Under the pieces are notes generated by a model. That model saw nothing but the letters and a program-made list of their open reading frames with translations, had not been told where the DNA came from and searched no databases. Source: Runella zeae DSM 19591 (GTDB lineage: Bacteria; Bacteroidota; Bacteroidia; Cytophagales; Spirosomataceae). From it: DNA of 64,000 nucleotides. The position numbers were made by a program, and so were the translations under genes. The first letter of the stretch is position 1. Every line of letters begins with the position of its first letter. The stretch is taken from NCBI RefSeq assembly GCF_000423565.1, contig NZ_KE384037.1, positions 400,951 through 464,950 on the forward strand, read 5' to 3'. This document shows positions 26,257 through 35,977 of this stretch, in pieces.

Positions 26257-27489
26257 ATGACAACTAATACAAAACAAAATAACATGCGCTTTCATCGGGT
26301 ACTTGTGGAAGCTACGGTTTTTGCTCTCAGCGAAATCTTCGAAAAAAATCGCCAAGCCGACAAAGTAATCGAGCAAGTGCTCAAATCAAATCGGCAATGG
26401 GGCGCCCGCGACCGTGGGTTTATTGCCGAAAATACCTACGAAATCGTACGCTGGTGGCGATTGCTGACTTTTGTGGTCGAAACTGCTAAAGTGGGTAAGC
26501 CATCTGAGTATCTGGACCTTTTTGGAACATGGCAGATTATCAAAGGAAATGCTCTACCGCCTTGGGCAGAGTTTGCGCATCTCCATCCTACTGCTATCAA
26601 AAAAGCCTATGAGGAAGCGCTCAAGATTCGTAAAATAAGAGAATCTATTCCTGATTGGCTAGATGAAACAGGTGCGGCCGAATTGGACAATAATTGGGAA
26701 GCCGAACTTCATGCACTCAATCAAACGGCTCCCGTAGTATTAAGAGCCAATACCCTCAAAACCACTAGCCAAGAACTGAAGAAAGCGCTGGCAAGCGAAA
26801 ATATTTTCACTGAACAGCTGCCTGATTTGCCTCAAGCGCTTGTATTGACAGAAAAGAAAAATGTATTTCAAACCGAGCTTTTCAAAAACGGATTTTTTGA
26901 AGTACAAGACGCCGGTTCGCAGCGCATTGCCCCTATGCTGGATGTACATCCCGGTATGCGCGTAATAGATGCTTGTGCGGGCGCAGGTGGAAAAACTCTC
27001 CATCTCGCTGCTTTGATGCAAAACCAAGGAAGGCTCATTGCGATGGACATCGAAGCATGGAAACTCGATGAACTCCGCCGCCGAGCCCGCCGCAATGGCG
27101 TAAGCAATGTAGAAACGCGCCCTATCGAAGCCAAAACCATCAAAAGGCTACGCGATACCGCCGACCGCGTATTACTCGATGTACCTTGCTCAGGTCTCGG
27201 CGTGCTACGCCGCAATCCTGATTCAAAATGGAAATTGAAGCCTGAGTTTTTGACCCAAATTCGGCAAACTCAGTACGAAATCCTCACTAGCTACTCTCAA
27301 ATGGTAAAAGCAGGCGGCAAGCTTGTATATGCCACTTGCAGTATTTTGCCGTCCGAAAGCGAAGATCAAGTCAAACGTTTTTTGGGTGAACAGGGGTCAA
27401 AATGGCAACTCTTACAAGAAGAACGTACTTCTCCAGCACTTCAGGGTTTTGACGGCTTTTACATGGCTTGTTTGGTAAAAGCTTTGTAA
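26257..27489 (+). CDS. RsmB/NOP family RNA (cytosine-5) methyltransferase
   Basis: SAM-dependent RNA m5C methyltransferase, probably acting on rRNA. The C-terminal catalytic domain is clear: motif I DACAGAGGKTLHLAALM, motif IV DVPCSGLGVLRRNPDSKW with the PC dipeptide, and motif VI YATCSILPSESEDQV with the TC catalytic Cys. The N-terminal ~150 residues are helical and NusB-like in position. 410 residues. The murB gene follows by 45 bp on the same strand. Confidence 0.9.
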   Translation: MTTNTKQNNMRFHRVLVEATVFALSEIFEKNRQADKVIEQVLKSNRQWGARDRGFIAENTYEIVRWWRLLTFVVETAKVGKPSEYLDLFGTWQIIKGNALPPWAEFAHLHPTAIKKAYEEALKIRKIRESIPDWLDETGAAELDNNWEAELHALNQTAPVVLRANTLKTTSQELKKALASENIFTEQLPDLPQALVLTEKKNVFQTELFKNGFFEVQDAGSQRIAPMLDVHPGMRVIDACAGAGGKTLHLAALMQNQGRLIAMDIEAWKLDELRRRARRNGVSNVETRPIEAKTIKRLRDTADRVLLDVPCSGLGVLRRNPDSKWKLKPEFLTQIRQTQYEILTSYSQMVKAGGKLVYATCSILPSESEDQVKRFLGEQGSKWQLLQEERTSPALQGFDGFYMACLVKAL

Positions 27490-27534
27490 AACAACCTTTT
27501 TTTTTGTTATTTGCAACAGAATCTAGCCGACGAA

Positions 27535-28554
27535 ATGCTTACCATCCAAAGCAACGTTTCCCTCAAATCATACAATACCTTCGGAATAGACGCTACTGCG
27601 CGCTATTTGGTAGAAGTGGATAACGACGAAGACATTCAGACTTTACTTCAGCTTCCTGACGTTCAAACGCTCCCTAAACTTATCTTGGGCGGAGGTAGTA
27701 ATCTGCTGCTTACACAGGATTTTAATGGGCTAGTGGTCAAAATCAATATTAAGGGCATCCAAACCATCAAAGAAGACCAAGACAATATTTGGGTGCAAGC
27801 GGGTGCGGGCGAAAATTGGCATGAGTTTGTGATGTATTGTGTAGAAAGAAAATGGGCGGGCCTCGAAAATTTATCACTGATTCCGGGCACCGTGGGCGCC
27901 GCCCCTATGCAAAACATCGGCGCTTATGGCGTAGAAATCAAAGATACGTTTTACAGGCTCGAAGCTGTTCATATTGCGACAGGGCAAAAGCGCATTTTTA
28001 CGCGTGAAGAATGTAAGTTTGGCTACCGCGATAGTGTCTTTAAAAACGAAGTCAAAGGCGAATATATCATTTCGAGCGTCCAATTTAAGCTTCACAAAAC
28101 CCCTACTTTCCATATCTCTTATGGTGATATTCAGAAAACGCTCGACCAAATGAGCATTAAAGAGCTGAGTATCAAAGCCATTAGTGATGCAGTCATCAAA
28201 ATCCGTAAAAGTAAACTTCCCGACCCCGCCGAAATTGGGAATGCGGGTAGTTTCTTCAAAAATCCAGAAATTCTAACTTCTCAATACCATCAACTCCAAC
28301 AACTCTACCCTGCGATTCCGGGCTATGTAGTTAGTGAAGATACCACCAAAGTTCCGGCAGGGTGGCTTATTGAGCAGTGTGGTTGGAAAGGCAAACGCCT
28401 TGGCAATATCGGCGTTCATACAAAGCAAGCCCTTGTGCTCGTCAATTATGGGGGTGGTAAAGGAGCCGAAATCAAACAACTGTCCGAAAAAATCCAGGCT
28501 TCGGTAGAAGAAAAATTCGGCATCAAACTTCTCACAGAGGTCAACTTCATATAA
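27535..28554 (+). CDS. murB: UDP-N-acetylenolpyruvoylglucosamine reductase
   Basis: FAD enzyme that makes UDP-N-acetylmuramate, a committed step in peptidoglycan synthesis. Family motifs: N-terminal SLKSYNTFGI, the FAD-binding LILGGGSNLL, SLIPGTVGAAPMQNIGAYGVEI, FGYRDSVFK, the catalytic-Ser region GNAGSFFKNPEI and the C-terminal LLTEVNFI (Glu). I start at the ATG at 27535; the frame is open to a TTG at 27511, but MLTIQSNVSLKSYNTFG is the usual beginning. 339 residues, similar to type I MurB. Confidence 0.95.
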   Translation: MLTIQSNVSLKSYNTFGIDATARYLVEVDNDEDIQTLLQLPDVQTLPKLILGGGSNLLLTQDFNGLVVKINIKGIQTIKEDQDNIWVQAGAGENWHEFVMYCVERKWAGLENLSLIPGTVGAAPMQNIGAYGVEIKDTFYRLEAVHIATGQKRIFTREECKFGYRDSVFKNEVKGEYIISSVQFKLHKTPTFHISYGDIQKTLDQMSIKELSIKAISDAVIKIRKSKLPDPAEIGNAGSFFKNPEILTSQYHQLQQLYPAIPGYVVSEDTTKVPAGWLIEQCGWKGKRLGNIGVHTKQALVLVNYGGGKGAEIKQLSEKIQASVEEKFGIKLLTEVNFI

Positions 28555-28555
28555 A

Positions 28556-28584
28556 AAAAGTTGGCCAGAAGCTAGCCAACTTTT
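28556..28584 (+). terminator. Intrinsic terminator of murB
   Basis: AAAAGTTGGC and GCCAACTTTT form a perfect 10-bp stem starting two bases after the murB stop codon, ending in a T-run. Confidence 0.8.
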
Positions 28585-28650
28585 CCAAACCTTCCTCTTT
28601 ATTAATTAATGACTTCTTATAGGGGACAGCAAACACTTGTAGGTTTTCTC

Positions 28651-29163
28651 CTAAAACGAGTAAGCGTACAGACTCAGTTTGTCTTTTAGCTCTTTGCGCG
28701 CTATGTGAATTCGGTTTTTGACGGTTCCGATAGGAATATGGAGCTTTTCGGCAATCTCATGGTATTTAAACCCTCGGTAGTGCATCATAAAAGGCACGCG
28801 ATAAGTTTCCTCCAATGAATCCACAGCTCTGTTGATATCTTCCATTACAAATTTGTTATGGGCATCGTTGTCCGTACTATTTTCCAAAGAATTGATATAA
28901 TGCAAATTATCACTTGTATCAATGAAAGTGTTCTTTCTCACCATTCTTTGATAATTGGTGATGAAAGTGTTTTTCATTATGGTGTAGAGCCACGCCTTTA
29001 GATTAGTACCGTCTGCGTACTTTTCTCGATTGGTAAAGGCTTTTAGTAGGGTATCTTGTAATAAATCATTCGCATCGTCACTATCCTTTGTCAGACGAAC
29101 TGCGAAAGGTTTTAGTGATTTCGAAACCTTAGCGATATGATACGTAAATTCAATGGCAGTCAT
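28651..29163 (-). CDS. RNA polymerase ECF-type sigma-70 factor
   Basis: Sigma factor of 170 residues containing only regions 2 and 4. Region 2 spans about residues 15-75 (DANDLLQDTLLKAF ... NLKAWLYTIMKNTFITNYQR) and region 4 about 110-165 (LEETYRVPFMMHYRGFKYHE, then IPIGTVKNRIHIARKELK). No anti-sigma gene is next to it, so its control is not evident from context; a well-formed Bacteroidota-type promoter lies upstream. Confidence 0.92.
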   Translation of the reverse strand: MTAIEFTYHIAKVSKSLKPFAVRLTKDSDDANDLLQDTLLKAFTNREKYADGTNLKAWLYTIMKNTFITNYQRMVRKNTFIDTSDNLHYINSLENSTDNDAHNKFVMEDINRAVDSLEETYRVPFMMHYRGFKYHEIAEKLHIPIGTVKNRIHIARKELKDKLSLYAYSF

Positions 29164-29203
29164 GATGTGATGGATTAATTGTCCTTGCTTTATTTTGTTG
29201 AAT

Positions 29204-29236
29204 CAAATTTAGTAAATAGTTAAACAAAACTCAAAA
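29204..29236 (-). promoter_or_regulatory. Promoter of the ECF sigma factor gene
   Basis: On the minus strand, TTTTG (29236-29232), a 20-bp spacer and TAAATTTG (29211-29204) match the Bacteroidota -33/-7 consensus. The start codon at 29163 lies 40 bp downstream. Confidence 0.7.
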
Positions 29237-29458
29237 TGTTTTTTCAAATATTTTTTCAACTTTGTCCAAAACTAGTACAACATCATGACAAATTACCTTA
29301 AAATACTACAAAAACCAACCTTTAAATTTTACAAAAATCGACAAAAACCAAACAAAAAGTACAATTTATCAAGTTTGTTTAATATTTTGGATTATATCTT
29401 AAACAAAATAAATCAAAATATTTTGTTTTATCTTTCAAATCAAACATTAAACAAAAAA
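29237..29458. other. Very AT-rich gene-free stretch
   Basis: Beyond the sigma-factor promoter this gap is dominated by A, T and runs such as ACAAAA and TTTAAT. It has no convincing gene; the 65-residue open frame in it is low-complexity. It probably acts as an upstream region and a spacer between two minus-strand operons. Confidence 0.5.
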
Positions 29459-30280
29459 TCACTGCCCATAATAAAAATCTAGTGGATTGCTATACTTAAA
29501 AGAATACCCCAAATGAGTGGTTAATTTTTGCGAAGAAATTATTTTAAAATCATTAGGTGAAGCACTGCTCACAAAAGTAGGAGCCTCATAGCCAAACTTC
29601 CTCCCACTACTGATATACACCTCGCGGCGCGTGGGATGTAAAGGAGCAACGACATTATACACTTCGTTCCAAATAGAAGTATTTTGCAAAAAAGCTTCTA
29701 TTACGCCTATTACGTCATCCCGATGCACATAATTGACTGGAACCTCTCCCGTAGCAATGTCTTTTTTGCCAGCTACGTATTTGGCCGGAATCCGCTCATA
29801 GCCCATCAAGCCCCCACAGCGCAATACAAGCCAAGGTCGTCCTAGTTGCTGCACCAATTGCTCGGCTTCCACGAGCGCAGGAGCCGCCGCCTCTGAAGGT
29901 ATTGTTACTTCTTGTTCGCTTACTTCTCTGTTTAAGTCTCCATAAACCGAAGTTGAACTCACGTAGATTATTTTTTGAACTGTACTTGTTTCGACAAGAG
30001 ATTTTAAATGCCGCATCTGCGCTACATGGTATCCCGCGCCCGCTTTTTCCAAACGAGGGGGAACATTAATAATCAATACCTCTGTGTCGAGCAAATAATC
30101 CCACCCAATTCCCTTCGGCTCAGGGGTAAGTTGTAACCACAGCGGCTCTATGCCTATGGCTCTCAAATCACTGAGTTTTTCGGCACGCGTCGTACTTCCC
30201 CGCACGACATAGCCTTTTTCTAATAAAGATTGCCCCAAGGGTAATCCCAACCAACCACAACCTAAAATGCTAATTTTCAT
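29459..30280 (-). CDS. NAD(P)-dependent epimerase/dehydratase-like (SDR) protein
   Basis: Extended short-chain-dehydrogenase fold, 273 residues. The cofactor motif at the N-terminus is ISILGCGWLGLPLGQSL (GxGxxG variant), and KIIYVSSTSVYGD carries the Ser-Tyr region; there is no clear YxxxK, as in YeeZ-like members of the family. The substrate is unknown. Its start overlaps the prmA stop by 4 bp, so it is translationally coupled to prmA. Confidence 0.8.
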   Translation of the reverse strand: MKISILGCGWLGLPLGQSLLEKGYVVRGSTTRAEKLSDLRAIGIEPLWLQLTPEPKGIGWDYLLDTEVLIINVPPRLEKAGAGYHVAQMRHLKSLVETSTVQKIIYVSSTSVYGDLNREVSEQEVTIPSEAAAPALVEAEQLVQQLGRPWLVLRCGGLMGYERIPAKYVAGKKDIATGEVPVNYVHRDDVIGVIEAFLQNTSIWNEVYNVVAPLHPTRREVYISSGRKFGYEAPTFVSSASPNDFKIISSQKLTTHLGYSFKYSNPLDFYYGQ

Positions 30281-31110
30281 ACTTTTTCAAATTTTAAAGT
30301 TGCCCATTGGTTAAGCGTTTTTTGAGCAATCAACTTCAAACCTGACTCTTCGGCTTTTTGTACAATGTCGGCAATGTCAAATTCATAAAAACCACTGACA
30401 ATCAAAGTACCGCTCACTTTCAAAAACTTTACATAGGTCGGAATCTCTTGCAACAAGATATTGCGATTGATATTGGCCAATACAATGTCATATATATCTG
30501 CCGGACAATCGGCAATCGTACCTTGAAAAACGGTGATATGAGTACAATCATTCAAAGCGGCATTCTCAATAGCATTCAGATAAGCCCATTCTTCTATATC
30601 AAATGCGGTGAGGCGATTGGCCCCTAATTTTTCGGCCAAAATCGCCAATATCCCCGTACCACTTCCCACGTCAAGCACCGACTTATTTTGGTGGTCAAGG
30701 GAGAGTTGTTGTTCCATCACCAGGGTGGTGGTTTCGTGGTGACCTGTCCCAAACGACATTTTGGGGTCAATCACCAAATCATATTCAAAACTCGGGTCAG
30801 GCAAATGATACGAGGCTCTTACCCTAATCCTCCCCGCCACTTCTATGGGCTGATAGTTTCGTTCCCATTCTTCATTCCAATTTTTAGTTTCTAACTGCTC
30901 ATACTCGACCGAGATAGGTGTCAAATGCTGGTAGTTGTCCACTACTTGTTGGAGAAGTGCTGCATCAAAACTATTCTCAGGTATATACGCAGAAATTCCT
31001 TCGTTGGATTCCACAAAAGATTCGTATCCTATTTCGGCTAGTTCAGCCATCAGGATTTCGTTAAAATCAGGATTGAGCAACAAGCGCGCTTCAAAGTAAT
31101 TGGTCGGCAT
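30277..31110 (-). CDS. prmA: Ribosomal protein L11 methyltransferase
   Basis: SAM-dependent methylation of ribosomal protein L11. Motif I is LDVGSGTGILAILAEKLG, preceded by the family hallmark MSFGTGHHETTTLVME, and motif IV is DIVLANINRNILLQEIP. The N-terminal ~100 residues are the L11-recognition domain, shorter than in some species. 277 residues. First gene of a two-gene operon with the downstream epimerase-like gene. Confidence 0.93.
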   Translation of the reverse strand: MPTNYFEARLLLNPDFNEILMAELAEIGYESFVESNEGISAYIPENSFDAALLQQVVDNYQHLTPISVEYEQLETKNWNEEWERNYQPIEVAGRIRVRASYHLPDPSFEYDLVIDPKMSFGTGHHETTTLVMEQQLSLDHQNKSVLDVGSGTGILAILAEKLGANRLTAFDIEEWAYLNAIENAALNDCTHITVFQGTIADCPADIYDIVLANINRNILLQEIPTYVKFLKVSGTLIVSGFYEFDIADIVQKAEESGLKLIAQKTLNQWATLKFEKV

Positions 31111-31142
31111 ATAATTGTTTTTGATTGATAGACATGAAAAAA

Positions 31143-31178
31143 CAAAGGTACGCCCAATCTATTTTTAAATTACATTTG
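31143..31178. promoter_or_regulatory. Divergent -7 boxes of prmA and the FAD/FeS oxidoreductase
   Basis: On the minus strand TACCTTTG (31150-31143) faces prmA, and on the plus strand TACATTTG (31171-31178) faces the oxidoreductase gene at 31198. Both match TAnnTTTG; -33 elements at proper spacing are weak. Confidence 0.5.
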
Positions 31179-31197
31179 CAGAAACCATTCCTTTCTG

Positions 31198-34113
31198 ATG
31201 TTTTACGTTTCTAATACCCACTTTTCGTTTGAAGAACTCACCCGTGATTTTGCGGGAGAATTATATTTTGATTCATCAGTGACGCATCAAGCCATCAAAA
31301 AACTCTATGCTACCGATGCGTCTGTTTATCAAGAAATGCCCTTGGCAGTAGCACTACCCCGTACCGTAGAAGATATTCGGCGGCTTATCACTTGGGCTAC
31401 TACCCACCAAGTCACCCTGATTCCAAGAGCTGCCGGCACTTCTCTTGCAGGGCAAGTAGTAGGTAATGGCCTAGTGGTGGATATTTCAAAATATTTCAAT
31501 CAAATCTTAGAAATCAACCCCGAAGAGCAGTGGGTCAGGGTGCAGCCGGGCGTAGTAAGAGATGATTTGAATGTAGCACTCAAACCTTTTGGACTGATGT
31601 TTGGTCCCGAAACGTCCACCGCCAACCGCGCCATGATTGGAGGGATGATTGGGAACAACTCCTGTGGACTGCACTCCATAAGTTGGGGAGCTACCCGCGA
31701 CCACCTGTTGGAAGTAAAGGCTCTTTTGAGCGATGGCACAGAAGTTCTCTTTGGAAAACCTAGTAGCACTGAAGTAAAGTCCAACTCTTTACAACAAAGT
31801 ATCGTCCAAAAACTTTCAGAAATTGTATCACAAAACAAATCGTTGATTCGGGAAAAATTTCCTAAACAGAGCATCACTCGCCGCAATACAGGCTATGCTT
31901 TGGATGCCTTGCTCGACTCCCCAGACCTCGCCCTCGACCTCCCCAAACTTATTGCAGGGTCGGAAGGTACACTTTGTTTTGTTACGGAAGCCAAACTCCA
32001 TCTTTTACCTCTTCCTCCAGCTGAACTAGGCTTACTCTGTATCCATTGCACTACTTTACATGAGTCTTTGTTGGCCAACGGAATCGCCATGAAGCACACG
32101 CCTCTCGCCTCTGAGCTAGTGGACAAATACATCATGGACTTTACCAAAAACCACAACGAATACCGGCACAATCGCTTCTTTATCGAAGGGGACCCCGCCG
32201 CGATGCTGATGGTGGAATTTGGAGCTGACACTCGTGAAGAAGTAGAAGCGAAAGCGGCTGTATTGGTCGCCGAGCTAAAACTCAATCAGCTAGGTTATGC
32301 TTATCCTTTACTTTTTGGCGACGACTCCAAAAAAGCCTGGGACGTAAGAAAAGCGGGCTTGGGTTTGATTCGTAACCTACCGGGAGATGTTCAACCTGTC
32401 AACCTTATCGAAGACTGTGCCGTAGCCGTCGAAGATTTACCAGATTATATCCAAGACTTAGGGGAAGTACTCCAGAAGCATGGCGTTCACGCATCTTACT
32501 ACGCTCACGCAGGTGCTGGTGAGCTGCACGTAGAGCCAATGGTCAACCTCAAAACCTCTGAAGGCAAAGCCAAATTCAGGGCTATTTTGGCCGATACCGC
32601 CATTTTGCTTAAGAAATACAACGGCGCACTTTCGGGAGAGCACGGCGATGGTCGCCTCCGAGGCGAATTCATTCCTTTTATGATGGGCGAAGAAGTGTAC
32701 GCTTTATTTAGAGAAGTAAAACAGCTCTTTGATCCTAAGGGGATTTTCAACCGTGGCAAAATCGTGGATACGCCCCCCATGAATGAGTTTTTGCGGTATC
32801 AGCCCGACCAAATCAATCCCAAAATTGATACGGTTTTTGATTTTTCAAAACAAGAAAGTATACTGCGCTTAGCCGAAAAATGCAGCGGCTCAGGCGACTG
32901 CCGCAAAACCCACATCACGGGCGGCACCATGTGTCCGAGCTACATGGCAAGCCGCCGTGAGCGCGATACCACCCGCGCCCGTGCCAATATGCTGCGGCAT
33001 TTTTATACAACAGCTTCTAGTACACCCGCTTCGTCGGAAGAGACCAAAGAAATATTGGATTTGTGTCTTTCGTGCAAAGGCTGCAAATCCGAATGCCCTT
33101 CAAGTGTGGATATTGCTAAGATGAAAGCTGAGTTTTTGCAAAATTATTATGACCAGAAAGGAGTGCCTTTTCGTTCGCGTTTGATTGCCAATTTCTCTCA
33201 GCAAATGCGTCTCGCTCGTATCGCGCCTTGGGGGTATAATATGATTTTTGGAAACGAATCTTTACGCCGCATCGCCAACAAAATCGTGGGATTCCACCCC
33301 GACCGCACTATGCCCTTGTTGCACCGTACTACTTTGGAGGCTTGGGCAAAAAACCGCCATTCTACTACAGCATCCCCCAAATCTAAGGTTTATCTCTTTT
33401 GTGACGAATTTACTAATTATAACGACGTAGAAATTGGGCAAAAAGCCATCATCCTCCTAGAAAAGCTAGGCTATGAAGTGGTGATTCCTAAACATATAGA
33501 AAGCGGACGGACGTATCTGTCAAAAGGACTGGTGAAAGAAGCAAAAAAAATAGCGATTCAAAACGTAGAAATGCTTCAAGGGCTTATTTCGGAACAAACG
33601 CCCTTGGTGGGTATTGAGCCTTCGGCGATTTTGACTTTTCGTGACGAATACCTCGACCTCGTACCCGAATCGCTCAGAGACGCCGCCCAAAAACTAGCCC
33701 AAAACGCTCTCCAATTTGATGAATTTATAGCCCGAGAAATAGATGCCAAACGCCTCACTTCTAGCCAGTTTGAAACTTCCAACAAAGTCATTAAATTGCA
33801 CGGGCATTGCCATCAAAAAGCTCTAGCGTCGCTCACACCTACCAAAAAAATGCTGTCTTTGCCCTCCAATTACAAAGTTCAGCTCATTCCGTCGGGTTGC
33901 TGTGGAATGGCGGGGTCTTTTGGTTATGAAGCTGAGCACTACGAGCTGTCGATGCAAGTAGGCGAATTGGTACTTTTTCCTACCATCCGCCAACAACCCG
34001 AAGAAGTAGTGATTGCAGCCCCTGGCACAAGCTGCCGCCACCAAATCAAAGACGGTACAGGACGAAAAGCCAAGCATCCTATAGAGATTTTGTGGGAGGC
34101 ACTACGGACTTAA
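31198..34113 (+). CDS. FAD-binding and (Fe-S)-binding oxidoreductase (D-lactate/2-hydroxyacid dehydrogenase type)
   Basis: A 971-residue fusion that probably oxidises D-lactate or another 2-hydroxy acid and passes electrons to the quinone pool. Domains in order: FAD_binding_4 (about 45-190; PRAAGTSLAGQVVGNGLVVD), FAD-linked oxidase C-terminal domain (about 230-530; YAHAGAGELHVEP, SGEHGDGRLRGEF), a dicluster ferredoxin region (about 560-650) with LCLSCKGCKSECPSSVD, and a C-terminal cysteine-rich region with GHCHQKAL and SGCCGMAGSFGYE. The first cluster motif reads CSGSGDCRKTHITGGTMCPS. The fused architecture resembles Dld-II/YdiJ proteins. The exact substrate is inferred. Confidence 0.9.
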   Translation: MFYVSNTHFSFEELTRDFAGELYFDSSVTHQAIKKLYATDASVYQEMPLAVALPRTVEDIRRLITWATTHQVTLIPRAAGTSLAGQVVGNGLVVDISKYFNQILEINPEEQWVRVQPGVVRDDLNVALKPFGLMFGPETSTANRAMIGGMIGNNSCGLHSISWGATRDHLLEVKALLSDGTEVLFGKPSSTEVKSNSLQQSIVQKLSEIVSQNKSLIREKFPKQSITRRNTGYALDALLDSPDLALDLPKLIAGSEGTLCFVTEAKLHLLPLPPAELGLLCIHCTTLHESLLANGIAMKHTPLASELVDKYIMDFTKNHNEYRHNRFFIEGDPAAMLMVEFGADTREEVEAKAAVLVAELKLNQLGYAYPLLFGDDSKKAWDVRKAGLGLIRNLPGDVQPVNLIEDCAVAVEDLPDYIQDLGEVLQKHGVHASYYAHAGAGELHVEPMVNLKTSEGKAKFRAILADTAILLKKYNGALSGEHGDGRLRGEFIPFMMGEEVYALFREVKQLFDPKGIFNRGKIVDTPPMNEFLRYQPDQINPKIDTVFDFSKQESILRLAEKCSGSGDCRKTHITGGTMCPSYMASRRERDTTRARANMLRHFYTTASSTPASSEETKEILDLCLSCKGCKSECPSSVDIAKMKAEFLQNYYDQKGVPFRSRLIANFSQQMRLARIAPWGYNMIFGNESLRRIANKIVGFHPDRTMPLLHRTTLEAWAKNRHSTTASPKSKVYLFCDEFTNYNDVEIGQKAIILLEKLGYEVVIPKHIESGRTYLSKGLVKEAKKIAIQNVEMLQGLISEQTPLVGIEPSAILTFRDEYLDLVPESLRDAAQKLAQNALQFDEFIAREIDAKRLTSSQFETSNKVIKLHGHCHQKALASLTPTKKMLSLPSNYKVQLIPSGCCGMAGSFGYEAEHYELSMQVGELVLFPTIRQQPEEVVIAAPGTSCRHQIKDGTGRKAKHPIEILWEALRT

Positions 34114-34125
34114 ACAGCCATAGAT

Positions 34126-35121
34126 ATGCGTTACTTTTGTATTTTACTCTTCTGTTGTATGCAGGGTTTTGCCCAATCCAATGTTTGGGTGAAGGGGTGT
34201 TTTGAAGGTTTTCCTTCATCAAAATATCAAATTTTCATTCAAGATTCGCTGCATTTTATTTCAAATGTGCCTTTACACCAAGGAAAAACCGACCAAAAAG
34301 GGAATTTAAAAGTTGATTTTGCGCTAGCTTATCCTCAAAAAGTGATCATCGAGTGCTTAGGCTATCAGCTTGATTTTTTTCTAACACCCCACGATACTTT
34401 GATTTTTCACGCCCCTAATCGTTCTACCCTCCCAATTGTAAAAGGTAAAACAGCGCGCTTACATGATTTTTTGTACAAAAGCCTCTTGATGGGCAAAGAT
34501 AGCCTCACAGCCAATCCTCTTTTTCAGCATATGTCGCTTGAAAACTACACTGTAATTATCAATGATTTAGCAGCCCAATCTTGGGAAAACTTTAGGCATC
34601 AGTGCGATACTACCAATCCCCACATCAACAAATATATTTGGGCTTCTTTAGAAGGACAGAAATATTTTAGAAAGCAGGCCTATTTATTTTCAAAAGGAGA
34701 ACTAGCCAAACAAGAACTAATCCGCCCGTCCATTACAGAAGATAGCCTCTATGTATCAGGCTTATATATGCAGGCGCTTCATTCGTTTTTTTTGTCGGGC
34801 CCCGAGGTGTACGTTCATCCTAATCCAGCATTTAGAAGAGGTGCCATGAGCCTTGACAGCATTGCGTTAGAAAATAAATACCATCAGATTCATGAAACTT
34901 TGAGCAAAATTCCCAAAACTCGCCAAATCCTATTAGCCCAATTTATAAGAATGTATTTTTTCCCTTATATGTATATTGAGGGTAAAAGATTGCAGCCTTT
35001 TGTAAAACTCCTAGAAAAATACAAAGAAGATTTCCCTTCATCTCCTTATATTGCTCCGCTTGAGCGGTATATACAAGCTCTTCGCAGCGAAAAACTTTTT
35101 TTGGGAGGACCACCTCGCTAG
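34126..35121 (+). CDS. Secreted protein of unknown function
   Basis: A 331-residue protein with a signal peptide (MRYFCILLFCCMQGFA). The N-terminal ~100 residues are beta-rich (KVIIECLGYQLDFFLTPHDTL), reminiscent of the DUF4369-like domain that precedes thioredoxins in Bacteroidota; no CxxC thioredoxin motif is present. The remainder is helical, with conserved-looking aromatic and charged residues but no known motif. It follows the FAD/FeS oxidoreductase by 12 bp and is probably co-transcribed. Function not assigned. Confidence 0.75.
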   Translation: MRYFCILLFCCMQGFAQSNVWVKGCFEGFPSSKYQIFIQDSLHFISNVPLHQGKTDQKGNLKVDFALAYPQKVIIECLGYQLDFFLTPHDTLIFHAPNRSTLPIVKGKTARLHDFLYKSLLMGKDSLTANPLFQHMSLENYTVIINDLAAQSWENFRHQCDTTNPHINKYIWASLEGQKYFRKQAYLFSKGELAKQELIRPSITEDSLYVSGLYMQALHSFFLSGPEVYVHPNPAFRRGAMSLDSIALENKYHQIHETLSKIPKTRQILLAQFIRMYFFPYMYIEGKRLQPFVKLLEKYKEDFPSSPYIAPLERYIQALRSEKLFLGGPPR

Positions 35122-35124
35122 GCT

Positions 35125-35778
35125 TCAATCAATCAAGTTGTGCTTAATCGCAAACCGCATCAAGCCGACTACCGTTTTTACATCAAGTTTCTTGAAGATA
35201 TTACGGCGATGGGTTTCTATGGTATTGGGACTAATATTAAGTAACTTAGCAATGTCTTCACTAGACTTGTCTTTGACGATATAACGGATAATTTCGATTT
35301 CGCGCTTGGTAAGATTCGGTAATTCATCTTCTTTGCTGTGCCAATTCGCCACTACTACTGTAGCATTTTCAGCGGTATCTATTTCTAAATCAGCCCCAAA
35401 ATACTTTTTCCCTTCTACTACTTCTTTGATTGCCCACTGAAGTTCTTCCAAACTTGAGCTTTTCAAAATATACCCCCATGCTCCTATCCGCATAGCCTCA
35501 CGTACACGGGCCATGTCTTCCGTCATGGTTAGTAAAATCACTTTAATATGCGGCGAAATCTCTCTGGCCTTGACCGTAAAATCGATTCCGCTAAGTAAAG
35601 GCATACTTAAATCAGTAATCACCAGATCTACGGGCATTTGCTTAAGAAGCTTCAACGCTTCGATTCCATTGATGGCTTTTGCCACTATCTCTACTGTTCC
35701 GAGGTTGGTAAGCAGGGCTTGTAGGCTTTCAAGAAAGATAGGATGGTCGTCAACTAATAATACTCTGGTAAGTCTCAT
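35125..35778 (-). CDS. Orphan NarL/FixJ-type response regulator
   Basis: Two-component output protein of 217 residues. The receiver domain has the acidic pair in LLVDDHP, the phospho-acceptor Asp in DLVITDLSMPLLSG, Thr in ILLTMTE and Lys in YILKSSS. The C-terminal LuxR helix-turn-helix is LTKREIEIIRYIVKDKSSED with NTIETHRRNIFKKL. No histidine kinase gene is adjacent, so the cognate sensor is elsewhere. The gene converges on the secreted protein gene with 3 bp between stops. Confidence 0.92.
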   Translation of the reverse strand: MRLTRVLLVDDHPIFLESLQALLTNLGTVEIVAKAINGIEALKLLKQMPVDLVITDLSMPLLSGIDFTVKAREISPHIKVILLTMTEDMARVREAMRIGAWGYILKSSSLEELQWAIKEVVEGKKYFGADLEIDTAENATVVVANWHSKEDELPNLTKREIEIIRYIVKDKSSEDIAKLLNISPNTIETHRRNIFKKLDVKTVVGLMRFAIKHNLID

Positions 35779-35946
35779 AAATCCAGTAAATATACTTTTA
35801 AAAGAGTTATCTCATACATTTTAAAAGAAACTGCCAAAGTATATCTCAAAAAGTTATTCGATAATCGTTACTCATCGTCTATATTCTAAATAAAGAACAT
35901 ATGGATTCATGTTCTACTTAATCAAAAATATAGAGTCTAAAAAAAA

Positions 35947-35977
35947 ACGTTGATAAGAAAAAAGGTCTTACCAACGT
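35947..35977 (-). terminator. Minus-strand intrinsic terminator without an upstream gene
   Basis: ACGTTGATAAGA pairs with TCTTACCAACGT (12-bp stem, one mismatch). On the minus strand the stem is followed by a run of nine T. It would end a transcript coming from 36.0-36.6 kb, where no protein gene is seen. Confidence 0.65.

Noticed and set aside
29285-29482. 65-residue open frame upstream of the ECF sigma factor
   Set aside because: Low-complexity Lys/Asn/Phe sequence from extremely AT-rich DNA, with no ribosome site or homology visible.
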